Origin: Oceanospirillaceae bacterium
GTDB lineage: Bacteria > Pseudomonadota > Gammaproteobacteria > Pseudomonadales > Balneatricaceae
DNA length: 64,000 nt
Assembly (NCBI GenBank): GCA_013215505.1
Contig: JABSQZ010000023.1
Span: forward strand, 53,107-117,106
Direction of reading: 5' to 3'
The notes under the pieces were generated by a model. That model searched no databases. It was not told the DNA's origin and saw nothing but the letters and a program-made list of their open reading frames with translations. Below are positions 9,500 through 20,649 of this stretch, in pieces (positions within the stretch are counted from its first letter, which is position 1; each line of letters opens with the position of its first letter). A program made the position numbers and the translations under genes.

Positions 9500-10849
9500 T
9501 TAACAAACAAGCGATTCCAACACTGTTTCTACATTTTTTGCCAGTTCTTCACAGATACTCTCTACTTGCTCACCGTTTTCCCCTTCGACCATCACTCTGA
9601 CCAAAGGCTCAGTCCCGGATGCGCGCAACAACACCCTACCTTTATCTGCCAATAATGCCTCAGCCTGCTCGACTGCTTTGCGTATTTCATCGCTGCCAGA
9701 AAAATCCACTTTTTTCGCCAACTTAATATTGATCATTTTTTGCGGCAGCTTTTGCATTACTTTCTTTAACTTTGCTAGCGCCTGGTCTGTTTCTCCCATA
9801 GCAACCAATACTTGCAAAGCGGCAATTGTGCCATCACCCGTACTGGTCAAGTGTTTGCAAATCACATGCCCGGAACTTTCACCACCGACTAACCAGCCGC
9901 GGTCCGACAACTGTTCCATCACATACCTATCACCGACGTTGGCCCTGACAAAAGGTATCTGCAACCGTCTACAGGCCTGCTCTAAACCAAAGTTGGTCAT
10001 CAGTGTCCCCACTACCCCACCGCGCAACTCATCTTTGTCACGCAGATAGCTAGCGATGATCATCATAATCTCATCACCATCCACCACCTCTCCCAGATGA
10101 TCGACCATAATCACCCGATCACCGTCTCCGTCCAGGGCGATTCCCAAATCAGCCTGCTCTGCCACAACCACTTTCTGTAAACTTCTGGTATCTGTGGCAC
10201 CACATTTTTCGTTGATATTTAACCCATCAGGCGCCGAGGCTATCTGTATCACTTGCGCCCCTAACTCAGACAACACCCCCGGCGAGACGTGATATGTGGC
10301 ACCATTGGCGCAATCCAATACTATTTTCATTCCGCGTAAACTAAAACCGGCCGGCACTGAAGCCTTGCAGAACTCTATATAGCGACCAGGGGCATCATCA
10401 ATTCTTCTCGCTTTGCCCAGCGCCGATGAATCTACCGTGGTCATCGCCAGGTCCATTTGTGCTTCTATAGCATGCTCAATGTCATCGTCAAGCTTAGTGC
10501 CCAATGCACTAAAAAATTTTATGCCATTATCCCCATAGGCATTGTGTGATGCAGAGATCACTATCCCCGCATCTGCCTGAAAGGTACGGGTCAGATAGGC
10601 AATAGCCGGAGTCGGCATTGGCCCTGTTAACAACACATCGACACCCGCGGCACTCAGACCCGCCTCCAGCGCCGATTCAAACATATATCCGGATATACGT
10701 GTATCTTTGCCGATCAATATCTTACTACTGCCTTCGCGGGCAAAAACTTTACCGGCTGCCCAGCCGAGCTTCAACATGAAATCTGGTGTAATAGGGTACT
10801 GGCCTACGCGGCCTCTGATTCCATCCGTGCCGAAATACTTCTTAGTCAT
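9500..10849 (-). CDS. glmM: Phosphoglucosamine mutase
   Basis: Converts glucosamine-6-phosphate to glucosamine-1-phosphate for peptidoglycan and LPS precursors. The phosphorylated Ser is in [13 protein letters not shown] (Ser101), the Mg2+ loop is DGDGDR (240-245), the sugar loop is GGESSGH and the phosphate loop [12 protein letters not shown]. Length 449 is typical. The ATG directly abuts the folP stop (no gap), so the two are translationally linked, as in E. coli. Its substrate also arises in the amino-sugar module further right. Confidence 0.98.
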   Translation of the reverse strand: MTKKYFGTDGIRGRVGQYPITPDFMLKLGWAAGKVFAREGSSKILIGKDTRISGYMFESALEAGLSAAGVDVLLTGPMPTPAIAYLTRTFQADAGIVISASHNAYGDNGIKFFSALGTKLDDDIEHAIEAQMDLAMTTVDSSALGKARRIDDAPGRYIEFCKASVPAGFSLRGMKIVLDCANGATYHVSPGVLSELGAQVIQIASAPDGLNINEKCGATDTRSLQKVVVAEQADLGIALDGDGDRVIMVDHLGEVVDGDEIMMIIASYLRDKDELRGGVVGTLMTNFGLEQACRRLQIPFVRANVGDRYVMEQLSDRGWLVGGESSGHVICKHLTSTGDGTIAALQVLVAMGETDQALAKLKKVMQKLPQKMINIKLAKKVDFSGSDEIRKAVEQAEALLADKGRVLLRASGTEPLVRVMVEGENGEQVESICEELAKNVETVLESLVC

Positions 10850-11701
10850 TTATTCACCTTGTCCCTTTACCGCTTCAATCACTGTAACCACATCAACTGT
10901 TTCTTTTACGTCATGAACTCTGACAATTGCCGCTCCCTGCATCACCGCATATGCGACGCTCGCCAGACCGCCCGCTAATCTATCAGCTACGTCCCTAGCC
11001 AGCAACTGACCAAACATACTTTTTCGCGAGGTGCCTATCAGCACCGGATAACCGCTGGCAACAAAAGCAGAGGTATACTGCAGCAACTGTAAGTTTTGCT
11101 CAAGTGTTTTCCCAAAGCCAAAACCGGGATCCAGGATTATTTGCTCAGCCCCGATACCCGCCTGTTCACACAACTTCGCCCTATTGCGCAAGTAGTGCAT
11201 CACCTCTGCGGTGACACTTTGATATTCTGGTGCCTGCTGCATAGTTTGTGGTGTCCCCTGCATATGCATCAAACAGACAGGCAGACCTGTAGCTGCTGCA
11301 GCAGACATCGCCCCCTCTCGCTCTAGCGCCCTGACGTCATTGAGCATCCCCGCACCTAGCTTGGCAGCTTCAGTCATAAGGGCTGCAGAACTAGTATCAA
11401 TAGAAATTACCACATCCAGATTAGCAACCAGCAACTCAAGTGCCGGTAACACCCTATCCATCTCCTGCTGCACAGTGACTGACTTGGCATTGGGCCGGGT
11501 AGACTCACCTCCTATATCGAGAATGGTCGCGCCTTGATCGACCATTTCAGTGGCCTTTTGCAGCAACACATCCACAGACAACTGCTGCTGATCATACAAG
11601 CTACCACCGTCGGAAAACGAGTCTGGGGTCACGTTTAATATACCCATCACTTGGGTCGTAGACAGGTCTAACGTTCGACTTGCACATTTAAGTATTGCCA
11701 T
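10850..11701 (-). CDS. folP: Dihydropteroate synthase
   Basis: Joins p-aminobenzoate to dihydropterin pyrophosphate in folate synthesis; target of sulfonamides. The TIM-barrel signatures are present: MGILNVTPDSFSDGG (about 19-33), ILDIGGESTRPNA (about 61-73), DPGFGFGKT and GTSRKSMFG. Length 283 is normal. It lies between ftsH and glmM, the classic ftsH-folP-glmM order, but a terminator stands between ftsH and folP. Confidence 0.97.
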   Translation of the reverse strand: MAILKCASRTLDLSTTQVMGILNVTPDSFSDGGSLYDQQQLSVDVLLQKATEMVDQGATILDIGGESTRPNAKSVTVQQEMDRVLPALELLVANLDVVISIDTSSAALMTEAAKLGAGMLNDVRALEREGAMSAAAATGLPVCLMHMQGTPQTMQQAPEYQSVTAEVMHYLRNRAKLCEQAGIGAEQIILDPGFGFGKTLEQNLQLLQYTSAFVASGYPVLIGTSRKSMFGQLLARDVADRLAGGLASVAYAVMQGAAIVRVHDVKETVDVVTVIEAVKGQGE

Positions 11702-11800
11702 ACTTCACCTATCAGCCTTTCACAAAGCCCATATACTACTTACGTTATTTGACCCGACTGCCTACTCGCGACTTACGACTATTCATTTTATGCTTTAAAC

Positions 11801-11838
11801 AAAAAAAGCCAGCGAGAATATTCAACGCTGGCTTTTTA
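11801..11838 (-). terminator. Terminator between ftsH and folP
   Basis: An inverted repeat AAAAAGCCAGCG / CGCTGGCTTTTTTT with an 11-base loop gives a stem flanked by A and T runs, so it can work on both strands. It lies 31 bases after the ftsH stop. A promoter for folP-glmM should lie in 11702-11800, but none stands out by eye. Confidence 0.85.
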
Positions 11839-11868
11839 TAGTGTTTAGCTAATAATTAAACAGTGATA

Positions 11869-13914
11869 CTAACTAGAGCTTTTAGGCGCATCATCCGGAT
11901 CCGGCTGTTCGGAATCAGGTTTGTCTTCAGAATCAATATCTTTACTTTCTGAATTTCCGCCACCGTTCTCTTCACTGCCAGTATTCGCTGACAGATCCAG
12001 ATCGTCAGCAATATCTTGCTGTTCCTGCTCTGCTTTAGAATTGATCGGAACCACTTTATCAGCCACTGCTTTTTCCGCGCTAGCTTCATTGCTCCAATCC
12101 ACCGGATCACTGACCGGCTGACGATCCATCAGCTGATCGATTTGGTCACTGTTAATAGTTTCATACTTCATTAGTGCCTGGGTCATTGACTCCAAGATGT
12201 CTCTGTTCTCTTCTAAAATCTTAGTAGCGCGCTGGTAAGACTCATCAATGATTTTGCGTACTTCAACATCTATCTGCTGCAGAGTACTCTGCGCCATCGG
12301 CTTGGCCCCTTGACCGTATCCACCAAATGGCCCCGCTTCTTCATCATCGTACAAGATCGGCCCCATAGCATCCGACAAACCCCATTTACTCACCATATTT
12401 CGAGCCATACTAGTGGCACGTTGAATATCGTTTGAAGCACCTGTAGTCACACCGTTTTTACCTAAAGTCATCTCCTCGGCAATACGACCGCCGTAGAGAG
12501 AACAAATATTTGACAAGATCATCTCTTTAGAATGACTGTATCTATCTTCCAACGGCAGGAACATGGTAACACCGAGTGCCCGACCACGGGGAATGATAGA
12601 AATTTTATAGACCGGATCATGCCCCGGCATTAAACGACCGACAATCGCATGCCCGGATTCATGGTAGGCAGTATTTAGTCGCTCTGCATCAGACATCACC
12701 ATGGACTTGCGTTCAGCACCCATCATGATCTTATCTTTGGCTTTCTCAAACTGCTCCATATTAACTGTGCGCAGAGATGATTTAGCAGCAAACAATGATG
12801 CTTCATTGACTAAGTTAGCCAAGTCAGCACCGGAAAAGCCTGGCGTACCCCGTGCGATCAAATCGGGACGCACATCATCGCCAATAGGTACTTTGCGCAT
12901 ATGCACTTTCAATATCTGCTCACGACCTCGGATATCAGGAAGACCCACATGTACTTGTCGGTCAAACCGGCCCGGGCGCAACAGCGCTGGATCTAACACA
13001 TCCGGACGGTTAGTAGCGGCGATAACGATAACGCCATCAGTACCTTCGAAACCATCCATTTCAACTAAAAGAGCGTTCAATGTTTGTTCGCGCTCATCAT
13101 TACCACCGCCCATACCAACACCACGACTACGACCCACGGCATCGATCTCATCGATAAAGATAATACATGGCGCGTGTTTTTTCGCCTGCTCAAACATATC
13201 ACGGACTCTGGAAGCTCCGACACCAACAAACATTTCTACAAAATCTGAACCTGAAATGGTAAAGAAAGGTACTTTGGCTTCTCCAGCGATGGCTTTGGCC
13301 AACAAGGTTTTACCTGTACCCGGATCACCGGACATCAAAATACCTCGTGGAATTCGACCGCCTAACTTCTGAAACTTACCCGGATCACGCAGATACTCAA
13401 CCAGCTCGGCCACTTCTTCCTTAGCCTCTTCCACTCCGGCAACATCGGCAAAGGTGGTTTTTATTTGATCTTCACTCATCATCCGCGCTTTGGATTTACC
13501 AAAGGACATAGGCCCGCCCTTGCCTCCGCCACCTTGCATTTGGCGCATAAAAAACATAAAAATAGCGATTATTATGAGTATAGGAAAAGAGGCGACCAAC
13601 AACTGAGTCCAGACACTTTGCTGCTCTGGACGTTTACCTTCAATAACAACGTTCGCGGACATTAAATCGTTGACCAGGTCTGGATCTTGCAGAGCCGGAC
13701 GGACCGTTTCAAAGCGCTCGCCATTTCTGCGAATCCCCTGGATGGTATAGCCATCGATAAGGACTTGAGCCACCCTGCCATCCTGGACCTCAGAGACAAA
13801 TTCAGAATAAGTTAAACCTTTAGCTTCTGGTTCAGTATTAAAGTTATTAAATACTGTTAGCAGCACGGCTGCAATAACTAACCAAAGAACCAAATTCTTT
13901 GCCATTTCGTTCAA
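11869..13914 (-). CDS. ftsH: ATP-dependent zinc metalloprotease FtsH
   Basis: Membrane-anchored AAA+ protease for quality control and regulated turnover (for example LpxC in E. coli). Two transmembrane segments (about 8-22 and 103-122) flank a periplasmic domain. Walker A is GDPGTGKT (196-203), Walker [13 protein letters not shown] (251-262), and the zinc site HESGH (418-422), with the third ligand in [11 protein letters not shown]. The C-terminal tail after about 610 is long, acidic and Ser/Asp-rich; total length 681 is slightly above the E. coli 644. It follows rlmE, as in most gammaproteobacteria. Confidence 0.98.
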   Translation of the reverse strand: MNEMAKNLVLWLVIAAVLLTVFNNFNTEPEAKGLTYSEFVSEVQDGRVAQVLIDGYTIQGIRRNGERFETVRPALQDPDLVNDLMSANVVIEGKRPEQQSVWTQLLVASFPILIIIAIFMFFMRQMQGGGGKGGPMSFGKSKARMMSEDQIKTTFADVAGVEEAKEEVAELVEYLRDPGKFQKLGGRIPRGILMSGDPGTGKTLLAKAIAGEAKVPFFTISGSDFVEMFVGVGASRVRDMFEQAKKHAPCIIFIDEIDAVGRSRGVGMGGGNDEREQTLNALLVEMDGFEGTDGVIVIAATNRPDVLDPALLRPGRFDRQVHVGLPDIRGREQILKVHMRKVPIGDDVRPDLIARGTPGFSGADLANLVNEASLFAAKSSLRTVNMEQFEKAKDKIMMGAERKSMVMSDAERLNTAYHESGHAIVGRLMPGHDPVYKISIIPRGRALGVTMFLPLEDRYSHSKEMILSNICSLYGGRIAEEMTLGKNGVTTGASNDIQRATSMARNMVSKWGLSDAMGPILYDDEEAGPFGGYGQGAKPMAQSTLQQIDVEVRKIIDESYQRATKILEENRDILESMTQALMKYETINSDQIDQLMDRQPVSDPVDWSNEASAEKAVADKVVPINSKAEQEQQDIADDLDLSANTGSEENGGGNSESKDIDSEDKPDSEQPDPDDAPKSSS

Positions 13915-14018
13915 GAGATATCCCTCTATACATTCATAACATTTAAAAATTCAGGACGACGTGTCACCCTATGCTAACTACTATCTAATTTGATAAACCA
14001 TAAGTTCTATCATAATTC

Positions 14019-14639
14019 TCAGCCCTTAAAACCACGAGCCAAGATGTAAACTTCTCTGGAGCGGGGCCTCGATGAAGCGGGCTTACGGGTAATGACCTTA
14101 TCAAAACTCGTGCGCACATCTTTCACGTATTCATCAAAACCTTCACCCTGAAACACTTTGGCAACAAATACGCCTTTTGGTTTCAAAACTTGTCGCGCCA
14201 TATCTAATGCAAGCTCTACCAAATACATAGACGCTGGCTGATCAACAGCACCATTACCACTCATATTGGGGGCCATATCTGAAATTACAAGGTCTGCTGC
14301 GGCGCCGCCCAGTACATTTAAAATCTCATTTAACACCGACTCTTCAGTAAAGTCACCCTGGATAAATTCGACCCCAGCCATCGAGTCCATAGGCAAGATA
14401 TCCGAAGACACTACCCGCCCTTTATTTCCGACCAGTTCAGCAGCGACTTGCGACCAGCCTCCAGGTGCGGACCCCAGGTCCACCACCATCATGCCGCTAC
14501 GAATTATCTTATCTTTTTCCTGTAATTCCAACAGTTTAAAACTTGCCCTTGATCTATACCCCTGTTCCTTTGCCATCTTCACATATGGGTCAGACAGATG
14601 CTCTTGTAACCAGCGGCCGCTACTTTTTGATTTTGCCAA
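14019..14639 (-). CDS. rlmE: 23S rRNA (uridine(2552)-2'-O)-methyltransferase RlmE
   Basis: SAM-dependent methylation of U2552 in the A loop of 23S rRNA. Length 206 is normal. The SAM motif [14 protein letters not shown] is at 52-65, and the K-D-K-E catalytic set can be assigned to K35 (RASFKLLEL), the Asp of [11 protein letters not shown], the Lys of [13 protein letters not shown] and the Glu of [12 protein letters not shown]. It lies upstream of ftsH, which it accompanies in E. coli, and is divergent from yhbY. Confidence 0.96.
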   Translation of the reverse strand: MAKSKSSGRWLQEHLSDPYVKMAKEQGYRSRASFKLLELQEKDKIIRSGMMVVDLGSAPGGWSQVAAELVGNKGRVVSSDILPMDSMAGVEFIQGDFTEESVLNEILNVLGGAAADLVISDMAPNMSGNGAVDQPASMYLVELALDMARQVLKPKGVFVAKVFQGEGFDEYVKDVRTSFDKVITRKPASSRPRSREVYILARGFKG

Positions 14640-14702
14640 AATATATTCTCAATTACTTTGTTGCCTAACTTCAGCTAACACATACTCAAGGATAAAAAAA
14701 AT

Positions 14703-14711
14703 GCTAGAATA
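14703..14711 (+). promoter_or_regulatory. Extended -10 promoter element for yhbY
   Basis: TGCTAGAAT, an extended -10, sits about 90 bases before the yhbY ATG in the divergent rlmE-yhbY gap. It is identical to the element upstream of rpsO (minus strand 1415-1423). Confidence 0.5.
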
Positions 14712-14798
14712 GCGCCTTGATCACTACTCCAATAATACTCGATCTTCATTATAAGGCACTATAGCCTACGCAACAGCAAACCAAGGTATTTTTACAAG

Positions 14799-15113
14799 AT
14801 GAGCATCACCTCAGAACAAAGAAAGCACTTTCGCACCTTAGGGCATAAACTTAACCCTTTAGTTACAGTGGCGGGCAAAGGCCTGACTGAAAACATACAA
14901 CTTGAAGTCGACAGAGCACTAGAAGACCACGAGCTGATCAAAGTTAAGTTTTCAATTGCCGATCGCGAGATCAAGAAACAATTGATCCGCGAGCTGTGCA
15001 AGGTTGTAGAAGCAGAGATCGTGCAAGAGATAGGTCACATAGTACTTATTTACCGCCCCTCTCTGGAAGCAAACCCTAAGCTTTCAAACATTTTGCGTGC
15101 AACTGGCCAGTAA
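14799..15113 (+). CDS. yhbY: Ribosome assembly RNA-binding protein YhbY (CRM domain)
   Basis: Small RNA-binding protein associated with pre-50S particles. The 104 residues form one CRM/KH-like domain: QRKHFRTLGHKLNPLVTVAGKGL with the GxxG-type loop (about 22-28), then LIKVKFSIADREIKKQLI and the closing GHIVLIYRPSLE strand. The ATG at 14799 gives the usual N-terminus MSITSEQRKHFR. It is divergent from rlmE and convergent with greA, the neighbourhood seen in E. coli (yhbY between rlmE and greA). Confidence 0.95.
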   Translation: MSITSEQRKHFRTLGHKLNPLVTVAGKGLTENIQLEVDRALEDHELIKVKFSIADREIKKQLIRELCKVVEAEIVQEIGHIVLIYRPSLEANPKLSNILRATGQ

Positions 15114-15160
15114 CTTATCAGCTTGATTAGCCCTGCTAAACAACTGCTACTGGTGCAAAA

Positions 15161-15192
15161 TTAAATGCAGCTACATAATTAGCTGCATTTAA
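15161..15192. terminator. Bidirectional terminator between yhbY and greA
   Basis: A perfect 13-bp inverted repeat (TTAAATGCAGCTA at 15161-15173 with TAGCTGCATTTAA at 15180-15192) and a 6-base loop lie in the 86-base gap between the convergent genes. The flanking A and T runs allow it to act on both strands. Confidence 0.8.
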
Positions 15193-15199
15193 ATGATCG

Positions 15200-15676
15200 C
15201 TACAAATGCTCTACTTTATCTACTTCAAACTCAACAATACCTTTGGGAGTTTGAATACTCGCCACTTCACCCTCTAGCTTGCCAATCAATCCTCTGGCAA
15301 TCGGCGAATTCACTGATATTTTCAATTGCTTGATATCCGCTTCATCATCTCCGACTATTTTGTAACAAACTTCTTCATCAGTATCGCAGTTAATCATATG
15401 CACAGTCGTACCAAAAATAACCTTACCGCTGTAGGGTATCTCAGTAACGTCTATCACTTGTGCGTTTGATAACTTACTCTCTAACTCTTGAATCCGCCCC
15501 TCGGCAAAACTTTGTTCTTCACGCGCCGCATGGTATTCAGCATTTTCTTTAAGATCTCCATGCTCTCTGGCAGTGGCGATATCTTTAATAATTCTCGGCC
15601 GCTTTTCTGTTTTTAGATATTCTAACTCTTCGCGAAGTTTTGTCTCTCCCGCGACTGTCATTGGCACACGACTCAT
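15200..15676 (-). CDS. greA: Transcription elongation factor GreA
   Basis: Rescues backtracked RNA polymerase by stimulating transcript cleavage. With the ATG at 15674-15676 the protein is 158 residues, the E. coli length, starting [18 protein letters not shown]. The coiled coil contains [20 protein letters not shown] with the catalytic acidic tip, and the C-terminal domain contains VGDDEAD and [12 protein letters not shown] further in-frame ATG 30 codons upstream is rejected because the conserved N-terminus and an AGGGAG ribosome-binding site sit at 15676. It follows carB. Confidence 0.97.
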   Translation of the reverse strand: MSRVPMTVAGETKLREELEYLKTEKRPRIIKDIATAREHGDLKENAEYHAAREEQSFAEGRIQELESKLSNAQVIDVTEIPYSGKVIFGTTVHMINCDTDEEVCYKIVGDDEADIKQLKISVNSPIARGLIGKLEGEVASIQTPKGIVEFEVDKVEHL

Positions 15677-15774
15677 TTTTCTAACTCCCTTAATAAAAAA
15701 CGGCGAGCTCGCGCCCACCGTCATACAAAATTTTTCATCAGCACTTATACATAAGCCCTGATGCAAATACTCTT

Positions 15775-18700
15775 TTAATGCATATCTTGTAAGCGACGCA
15801 CCACTTTCTCTTCACCGTATGTCAGCGCCATGATTATGGCCTGCGCTCCGGCTACAGTTGTAGTGTAGGGTACTTTATGCTGCAACGCACTGCGACGAAT
15901 TTCCGCCGAGTCCGTCGTAGACTGACGCCCTTCAGTAGTATTGACCACGTAGCTTATTTCATCATTCTTAATCATGTCAACAATATTTGGTCTTCCCTCC
16001 ATCACTTTGTTGACCCGCTCAACCTCAAAACCACTGTCCGCTAACGCTTTCGCCGTACCTTCAGTAGCGCAGAGCACATAACCTTTCTCTACGAGAGATT
16101 TAGTAACTTCCAGCACTCCTGCCTTATCCATATTGCGCACGGATATAAAAGCTTTACCGGGAACGGGTAAAACATCACCGGCTCCAATGGTCGCCTTCAT
16201 AAAGGCCTCTCCGAAGGTATCTCCCGAGCCCATTACTTCGCCGGTTGATTTCATTTCCGGGGAGAGGACGGGATCGACTCCCTGAAATTTGTTAAACGGG
16301 AATACCGCTTCTTTAACGTGCATCAGTTCGGGAATAATTTCCTCAGTGAAACCAATTTGCTCAAGAGACTCTCCCAACATTACCCGGGTAGCGATACTCG
16401 CCAGCGAGTGACCGATACATTTTGAGACAAAAGGCACGGTCCGTGAGGCACGCGGATTAACTTCAATCACATAAATCTCACCGTCCTGGTAGGCCAACTG
16501 AGTATTCATTAAACCGACCACACCTAACTCAAGCGCCATCTTTTTAACTTGCTCACGCATTTCATCTTGCACATCTTTAGGCAAATTATAGGGAGGGAAG
16601 GCACAAGCCGAATCCCCTGAGTGAACTCCTGCCTGCTCAATATGCTGCATGATAGCGCCAATAACCACCCGCTCACCATCACAGATGGCATCTATATCAA
16701 CTTCGATGGCGTTATTCAGGAAGTAATCCAGCAGTACCGGCGCCTCGTTGGACACTTGTACCGCCTCTTTCATGTAACGGCGCAACTCATCTTCTTTGTA
16801 GACTATTTCCATAGCGCGACCCCCTAATACGTACGAGGGACGAACGACCAGTGGGTAGCCAATTTTGGCTGCTTCTGTCACAGCGGCATCAACAGAGCGA
16901 ACAGTGGCGTTTTCAGGCTGCTTCAGACCCAAACGCTGAATCATTTGCTGGAATTGCTCCCGGTCTTCAGCGCGATCGATTGCTTCAGGCTCTGTACCTA
17001 TAATAGGCACCCCGGCACGCTCTAGCTCTACCGCTAATTTCAGCGGCGTCTGACCACCGTACTGAACTATCACCCCTTTAGGCTGTTCAACGGCAACGAT
17101 TTCCAGTACATCTTCCAGGGTTACCGGCTCAAAGAACAGCCGATCTGAAGTATCGTAGTCGGTGGAGACTGTCTCGGGATTACAATTGACCATAATGGTC
17201 TCAAATCCTTGCTCACGCGCCGTTAACGCCGCGTGCACACAACAGTAGTCAAATTCAATTCCCTGACCTATACGGTTTGGACCACCGCCTAATATCATTA
17301 TCTTGTCACGCGTGGACGGTCGCGCTTCGCACTCCTCCTCATAAGTGGAATACATGTAAGCGGTATCTGTGGAAAATTCAGCAGCACAAGTATCAACGCG
17401 TTTATAAACCGGGCGAATACCCATACGCTGACGCTGTTTGCGGAAGGTCTTTTCCGGCACACCTAACAACTTAGCCAGACGGGCATCGGCAAAACCTTTG
17501 CGTTTTAGGCGGAATATTTTCTCGGCGTTTAAGTCATGCAGTGCGGTTTTAGCCAGCGACTGCTCATCCTTAATCAGATCTTCGATCTGTACCAGAAACC
17601 ATGGATCAACCCCGGACAGAGCGTACAACTCCTCCACCGACATACCCATGCGGAAGGCATCGCCAAAGTACCAGAGACGATCAGCACCCGGTTGTTTCAT
17701 TTCGCTGACAATATCAGCGCGGGCATCTTCGTGTTCGATATCGACAAAAGGATCAAAACCCGCCACGCCAATTTCCAATCCGCGCATCGCTTTTTGCAGC
17801 GATTCCTGGAATGTACGGCCGATGGCCATCACCTCACCCACCGATTTCATCTGGGTGGTTAAACGGTCATTGGCCTGAGGAAACTTCTCGAAGGTAAAGC
17901 GCGGTATCTTAGTGACAACATAATCAATAGAGGGCTCAAAAGACGCCGGAGTACGACCGCCGGTGATGTCGTTTTGCAACTCATCCAAAGTATAGCCTAT
18001 AGCCAATTTGGCGGCTATTTTCGCAATCGGGAAGCCGGTGGCTTTAGAAGCTAATGCGGAAGAGCGAGAGACACGCGGGTTCATTTCAATAATGACCACA
18101 CGTCCGTCTTCGGGGTTAATACCGAACTGAACGTTAGAGCCACCCGTTTCCACACCAATTTCACGCAACACTGCCAGAGAGGCATCACGCATGATCTGGT
18201 ATTCTTTATCAGTCAAGGTCTGCGCCGGAGCCACAGTGATAGAATCACCAGTATGTACACCCATAGCGTCGAAGTTTTCGATCGCACAGATAATGATGCA
18301 GTTATCATTTTTGTCGCGAACCACTTCCATCTCGTACTCTTTCCAACCGATTAACGACTCATCGATTAAAATTTCAGTGGTCGGTGACAAGTCCAGGCCA
18401 CGCAGACAAATCTCCTCAAACTCTTCGCGGTTATAAGCGATACCACCGCCGGAGCCACCCATAGTAAATGACGGACGGATAATAGCCGGAAAACCGACCA
18501 TATCAAGAACCTTAAACGCCTCTTCCATGTTGTGGGCAACATCGGCACGCGGACATTCCAGGCCAATTTTTTTCATCGCTTTATCAAAGCGGCTGCGGTC
18601 TTCAGCTTTATCTATGGCATCTGCATTGGCACCAATCATTTCAACGCCGTATTTCTCCAAGACACCTTCACGCTCCAGGTCCAGGGCACAGTTAAGCGCT

Positions 18701-18981
18701 GTCTGACCACCCATGGTAGGTAAAATGGCATCGGGGCGTTCTTTTTCGATGATTTTGGCGACTGTTTCCCATTTAACCGGCTCTATGTAAGTAGAGTCAG
18801 CCATACCCGGATCAGTCATAATGGTCGCGGGATTGGAGTTCACCAAAACAACCCGGTAACCCTCTTCGCGCAGCGCCTTACAAGCTTGTGCACCAGAGTA
18901 GTCAAATTCACAGGCCTGACCGATAATAATTGGGCCGGCACCTAAGATAAGTATGCTTTTTAAATCCGTACGTTTTGCCAT
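15775..18981 (-). CDS. carB: Carbamoyl phosphate synthase large subunit
   Basis: Makes carbamoyl phosphate from bicarbonate, ATP and ammonia for arginine and pyrimidine synthesis. At 1068 residues it shows the full layout: two homologous ATP-grasp halves, each opening with a glycine-rich segment ([20 protein letters not shown] near residue 12; [20 protein letters not shown] near 560), an oligomerisation region between them, and a C-terminal allosteric MGS-like domain (about 935-1068). It lies 78 bases after carA in one operon and before greA. Confidence 0.98.
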   Translation of the reverse strand: MAKRTDLKSILILGAGPIIIGQACEFDYSGAQACKALREEGYRVVLVNSNPATIMTDPGMADSTYIEPVKWETVAKIIEKERPDAILPTMGGQTALNCALDLEREGVLEKYGVEMIGANADAIDKAEDRSRFDKAMKKIGLECPRADVAHNMEEAFKVLDMVGFPAIIRPSFTMGGSGGGIAYNREEFEEICLRGLDLSPTTEILIDESLIGWKEYEMEVVRDKNDNCIIICAIENFDAMGVHTGDSITVAPAQTLTDKEYQIMRDASLAVLREIGVETGGSNVQFGINPEDGRVVIIEMNPRVSRSSALASKATGFPIAKIAAKLAIGYTLDELQNDITGGRTPASFEPSIDYVVTKIPRFTFEKFPQANDRLTTQMKSVGEVMAIGRTFQESLQKAMRGLEIGVAGFDPFVDIEHEDARADIVSEMKQPGADRLWYFGDAFRMGMSVEELYALSGVDPWFLVQIEDLIKDEQSLAKTALHDLNAEKIFRLKRKGFADARLAKLLGVPEKTFRKQRQRMGIRPVYKRVDTCAAEFSTDTAYMYSTYEEECEARPSTRDKIMILGGGPNRIGQGIEFDYCCVHAALTAREQGFETIMVNCNPETVSTDYDTSDRLFFEPVTLEDVLEIVAVEQPKGVIVQYGGQTPLKLAVELERAGVPIIGTEPEAIDRAEDREQFQQMIQRLGLKQPENATVRSVDAAVTEAAKIGYPLVVRPSYVLGGRAMEIVYKEDELRRYMKEAVQVSNEAPVLLDYFLNNAIEVDIDAICDGERVVIGAIMQHIEQAGVHSGDSACAFPPYNLPKDVQDEMREQVKKMALELGVVGLMNTQLAYQDGEIYVIEVNPRASRTVPFVSKCIGHSLASIATRVMLGESLEQIGFTEEIIPELMHVKEAVFPFNKFQGVDPVLSPEMKSTGEVMGSGDTFGEAFMKATIGAGDVLPVPGKAFISVRNMDKAGVLEVTKSLVEKGYVLCATEGTAKALADSGFEVERVNKVMEGRPNIVDMIKNDEISYVVNTTEGRQSTTDSAEIRRSALQHKVPYTTTVAGAQAIIMALTYGEEKVVRRLQDMH

Positions 18982-19059
18982 AGTAGTAACCGCTAAATCT
19001 GTTGTCTATCGAAAAGCTCTCGATCAAGCTGAGAGCTATAGTATCGGGGTCTTTGGTCT

Positions 19060-20205
19060 TTATTTTTTACTCTGCTCTATCTCGCGAATAAAGCGATCAA
19101 ATAAAGGTGCTACATCTCTAGGCCCAGGGCTCGCTTCCGGGTGACCTTGAAAACTAAAGGCCACTGTATCTGTGCGCTCAATCCCTTGCAGCGACTGATC
19201 AAATAGAGACCTATGAGTCGCCCGCATGTTATCCGGTAATGAGTCTTCATCTACGGCAAATCCATGGTTCTGACTAGTGATCATCACTTTGTCTGTGGCC
19301 AAATCTTTAACCGGATGATTGGCACCGTGATGCCCAAATTTCATCTTGATGGTTTTAGCGCCACTGGCCAGAGCCAACAACTGATGCCCAAGGCAGATAC
19401 CAAACACCGGAATTTTAGTCACCAGAATTTCTTTAATTGCCCTGATCGCATAATCGCAAGGCTCCGGATCACCCGGACCATTGGACAAAAACACACCATC
19501 AGGGTTCATCGCCAACACTTCACTGGCGGGGGTCGTCGCAGGCACAACAGTCAATTTACAGCCGCGCTCTACTAACATGCGCAAAATATTGTGTTTGGCA
19601 CCAAAATCGTAAGCGACTACGTGGTGCTCCAGCTCGCTATCTGGACGATCCAATGACCCTTGACCCAGCTGCCAAGTTGAAGAGCGCCACTGGTAGACAT
19701 TATCAGTGGTCACTTCCTTTGCTAAATCCAAACCTTTAAGACCAGCAAATGCTTTAGCCTGAGCAATGGCTGCCTGTTCATCTATCTGCTCTGAACTATC
19801 AGCGGCGATAACACAACCGCTTAAAGAGCCTTTTTCTCGCAGGATACGGGTTAATTTGCGGGTATCAATATCCGCAATAGCCACTACCTTGTTTTCTAGC
19901 AAATAATCATCCAGAGCCTGCTGATTGCGAAAATTACTCGCCATCAGTGGTAAATCCCGAATGACTAACCCGGCGACCCAAGTTTTGTCAGACTCACGAT
20001 CTTCATCGTTAGTTCCAACATTACCAATATGCGGATAGGTTAGCGTTACTATTTGACGGCTATAGGATGGATCCGTCAAAATCTCCTGGTATCCAGTCAT
20101 CGAAGTGTTAAAAACAACTTCACCGGTAGATGTCCCATTCGCACCAATAGCGATCCCATTGAAAACACTCCCGTCTTCAAGTGCCAATATGGCTGGTCTT
20201 GTCAA
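19060..20205 (-). CDS. carA: Carbamoyl phosphate synthase small subunit (glutaminase)
   Basis: Hydrolyses glutamine and passes ammonia to CarB. The class I amidotransferase triad is visible: Cys about 271 in [13 protein letters not shown], and His/Glu in [13 protein letters not shown]. Length 381 is typical. The start is a TTG at 20203-20205, supported by a GGGGAGG ribosome-binding site five bases upstream and by the conserved N-terminus [17 protein letters not shown]. The long leader upstream contains a terminator-like hairpin, a small reading frame and a promoter candidate. Confidence 0.97.
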   Translation of the reverse strand: MTRPAILALEDGSVFNGIAIGANGTSTGEVVFNTSMTGYQEILTDPSYSRQIVTLTYPHIGNVGTNDEDRESDKTWVAGLVIRDLPLMASNFRNQQALDDYLLENKVVAIADIDTRKLTRILREKGSLSGCVIAADSSEQIDEQAAIAQAKAFAGLKGLDLAKEVTTDNVYQWRSSTWQLGQGSLDRPDSELEHHVVAYDFGAKHNILRMLVERGCKLTVVPATTPASEVLAMNPDGVFLSNGPGDPEPCDYAIRAIKEILVTKIPVFGICLGHQLLALASGAKTIKMKFGHHGANHPVKDLATDKVMITSQNHGFAVDEDSLPDNMRATHRSLFDQSLQGIERTDTVAFSFQGHPEASPGPRDVAPLFDRFIREIEQSKK

Positions 20206-20260
20206 AGCAACCTCCCCACTTAATGTGCGATATAAACTAAAATTTTAATGGCGTATGTGC

Positions 20261-20301
20261 AAAAAAAGCGAGTGTTTTAGAAAAAACATTCTCGCTTTTT
20301 T
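20261..20301 (-). terminator. Terminator-like hairpin in the carAB leader (possible attenuator)
   Basis: On the minus strand the stem GCGAG, an AA bulge and TGTTTT pairs with AAAACA and CTCGC and is followed by seven T residues. It lies 56 bases before the carA start, on the carA side of the promoter candidate at 20427-20454, and not at the end of lysS, which has its own terminator. That position suggests attenuation of carAB rather than simple end-of-gene termination. Confidence 0.65.
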
Positions 20302-20348
20302 ATTACTGTATTTTGTATTGCTGCCAGAGCTGAGGCAAACGGCGGCAT
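20277..20348 (-). other. Candidate 23-codon leader reading frame before carA
   Basis: ATG at 20346-20348 opens MPPFASALAAIQNTVIKKRE and ends CFF-stop inside the terminator-like hairpin. The last codons are U-rich (TGT TTT TTC TAA). A ribosome reaching the stop would cover the left arm of the hairpin, the geometry used by pyrBI-type attenuators. Against it: no clear Shine-Dalgarno sequence, and the ATG sits in a small GCGGC/GCCGC hairpin. Translation is unproven. Confidence 0.3.
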
Positions 20349-20426
20349 TTTATAGTAAATAGCCGCTTTTGTCTATGCTAATAGCGCCTAAGTCGCTGCT
20401 TTTGAGCGACAATATACGGTCTTAGC

Positions 20427-20454
20427 AGGATATAAAATTAGACCAAAAGGTCAA
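20427..20454 (-). promoter_or_regulatory. Candidate carAB promoter with overlapping palindrome
   Basis: On the minus strand TTGACC (20449-20454) and TATCCT (20427-20432) are 16 bases apart. The palindrome GACCAAAAGGTC (20441-20452) overlaps the -35 side and could be an operator. It lies in the 444-base lysS-carA gap, between the lysS terminator and the leader hairpin. Confidence 0.45.
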
Positions 20455-20580
20455 ATTGTTGATACTTTTTTGCTAACACTTTGATTAATAAAAGCACAAC
20501 ATCCGCAAACTAAAAAATAGGCCGCCAGAGACCGCTAACCTAGAAAAATGCTGATTTTATTCCGATACTATTGCGAGACA

Positions 20581-20619
20581 AAAAAAAGCAGCTTCACACT
20601 GTTTGTGTAAAGCCGCTGA
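20581..20619 (-). terminator. Terminator downstream of lysS
   Basis: On the minus strand an imperfect stem (AGC-GCTT-ACAC with GTGT-AAGC-GCT, three single-base mismatches) closes a 5-base loop and is followed by eight T residues, 30 bases after the lysS stop. Confidence 0.8.
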
Positions 20620-20649
20620 TTTAACAAAACTACTGTCGCTGTTCTAAGC

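Noticed and set aside
15677..15766. 30-codon N-terminal extension of GreA
   Set aside because: The conserved GreA start and ribosome-binding site are at 15676; the extension has no similarity to the family.
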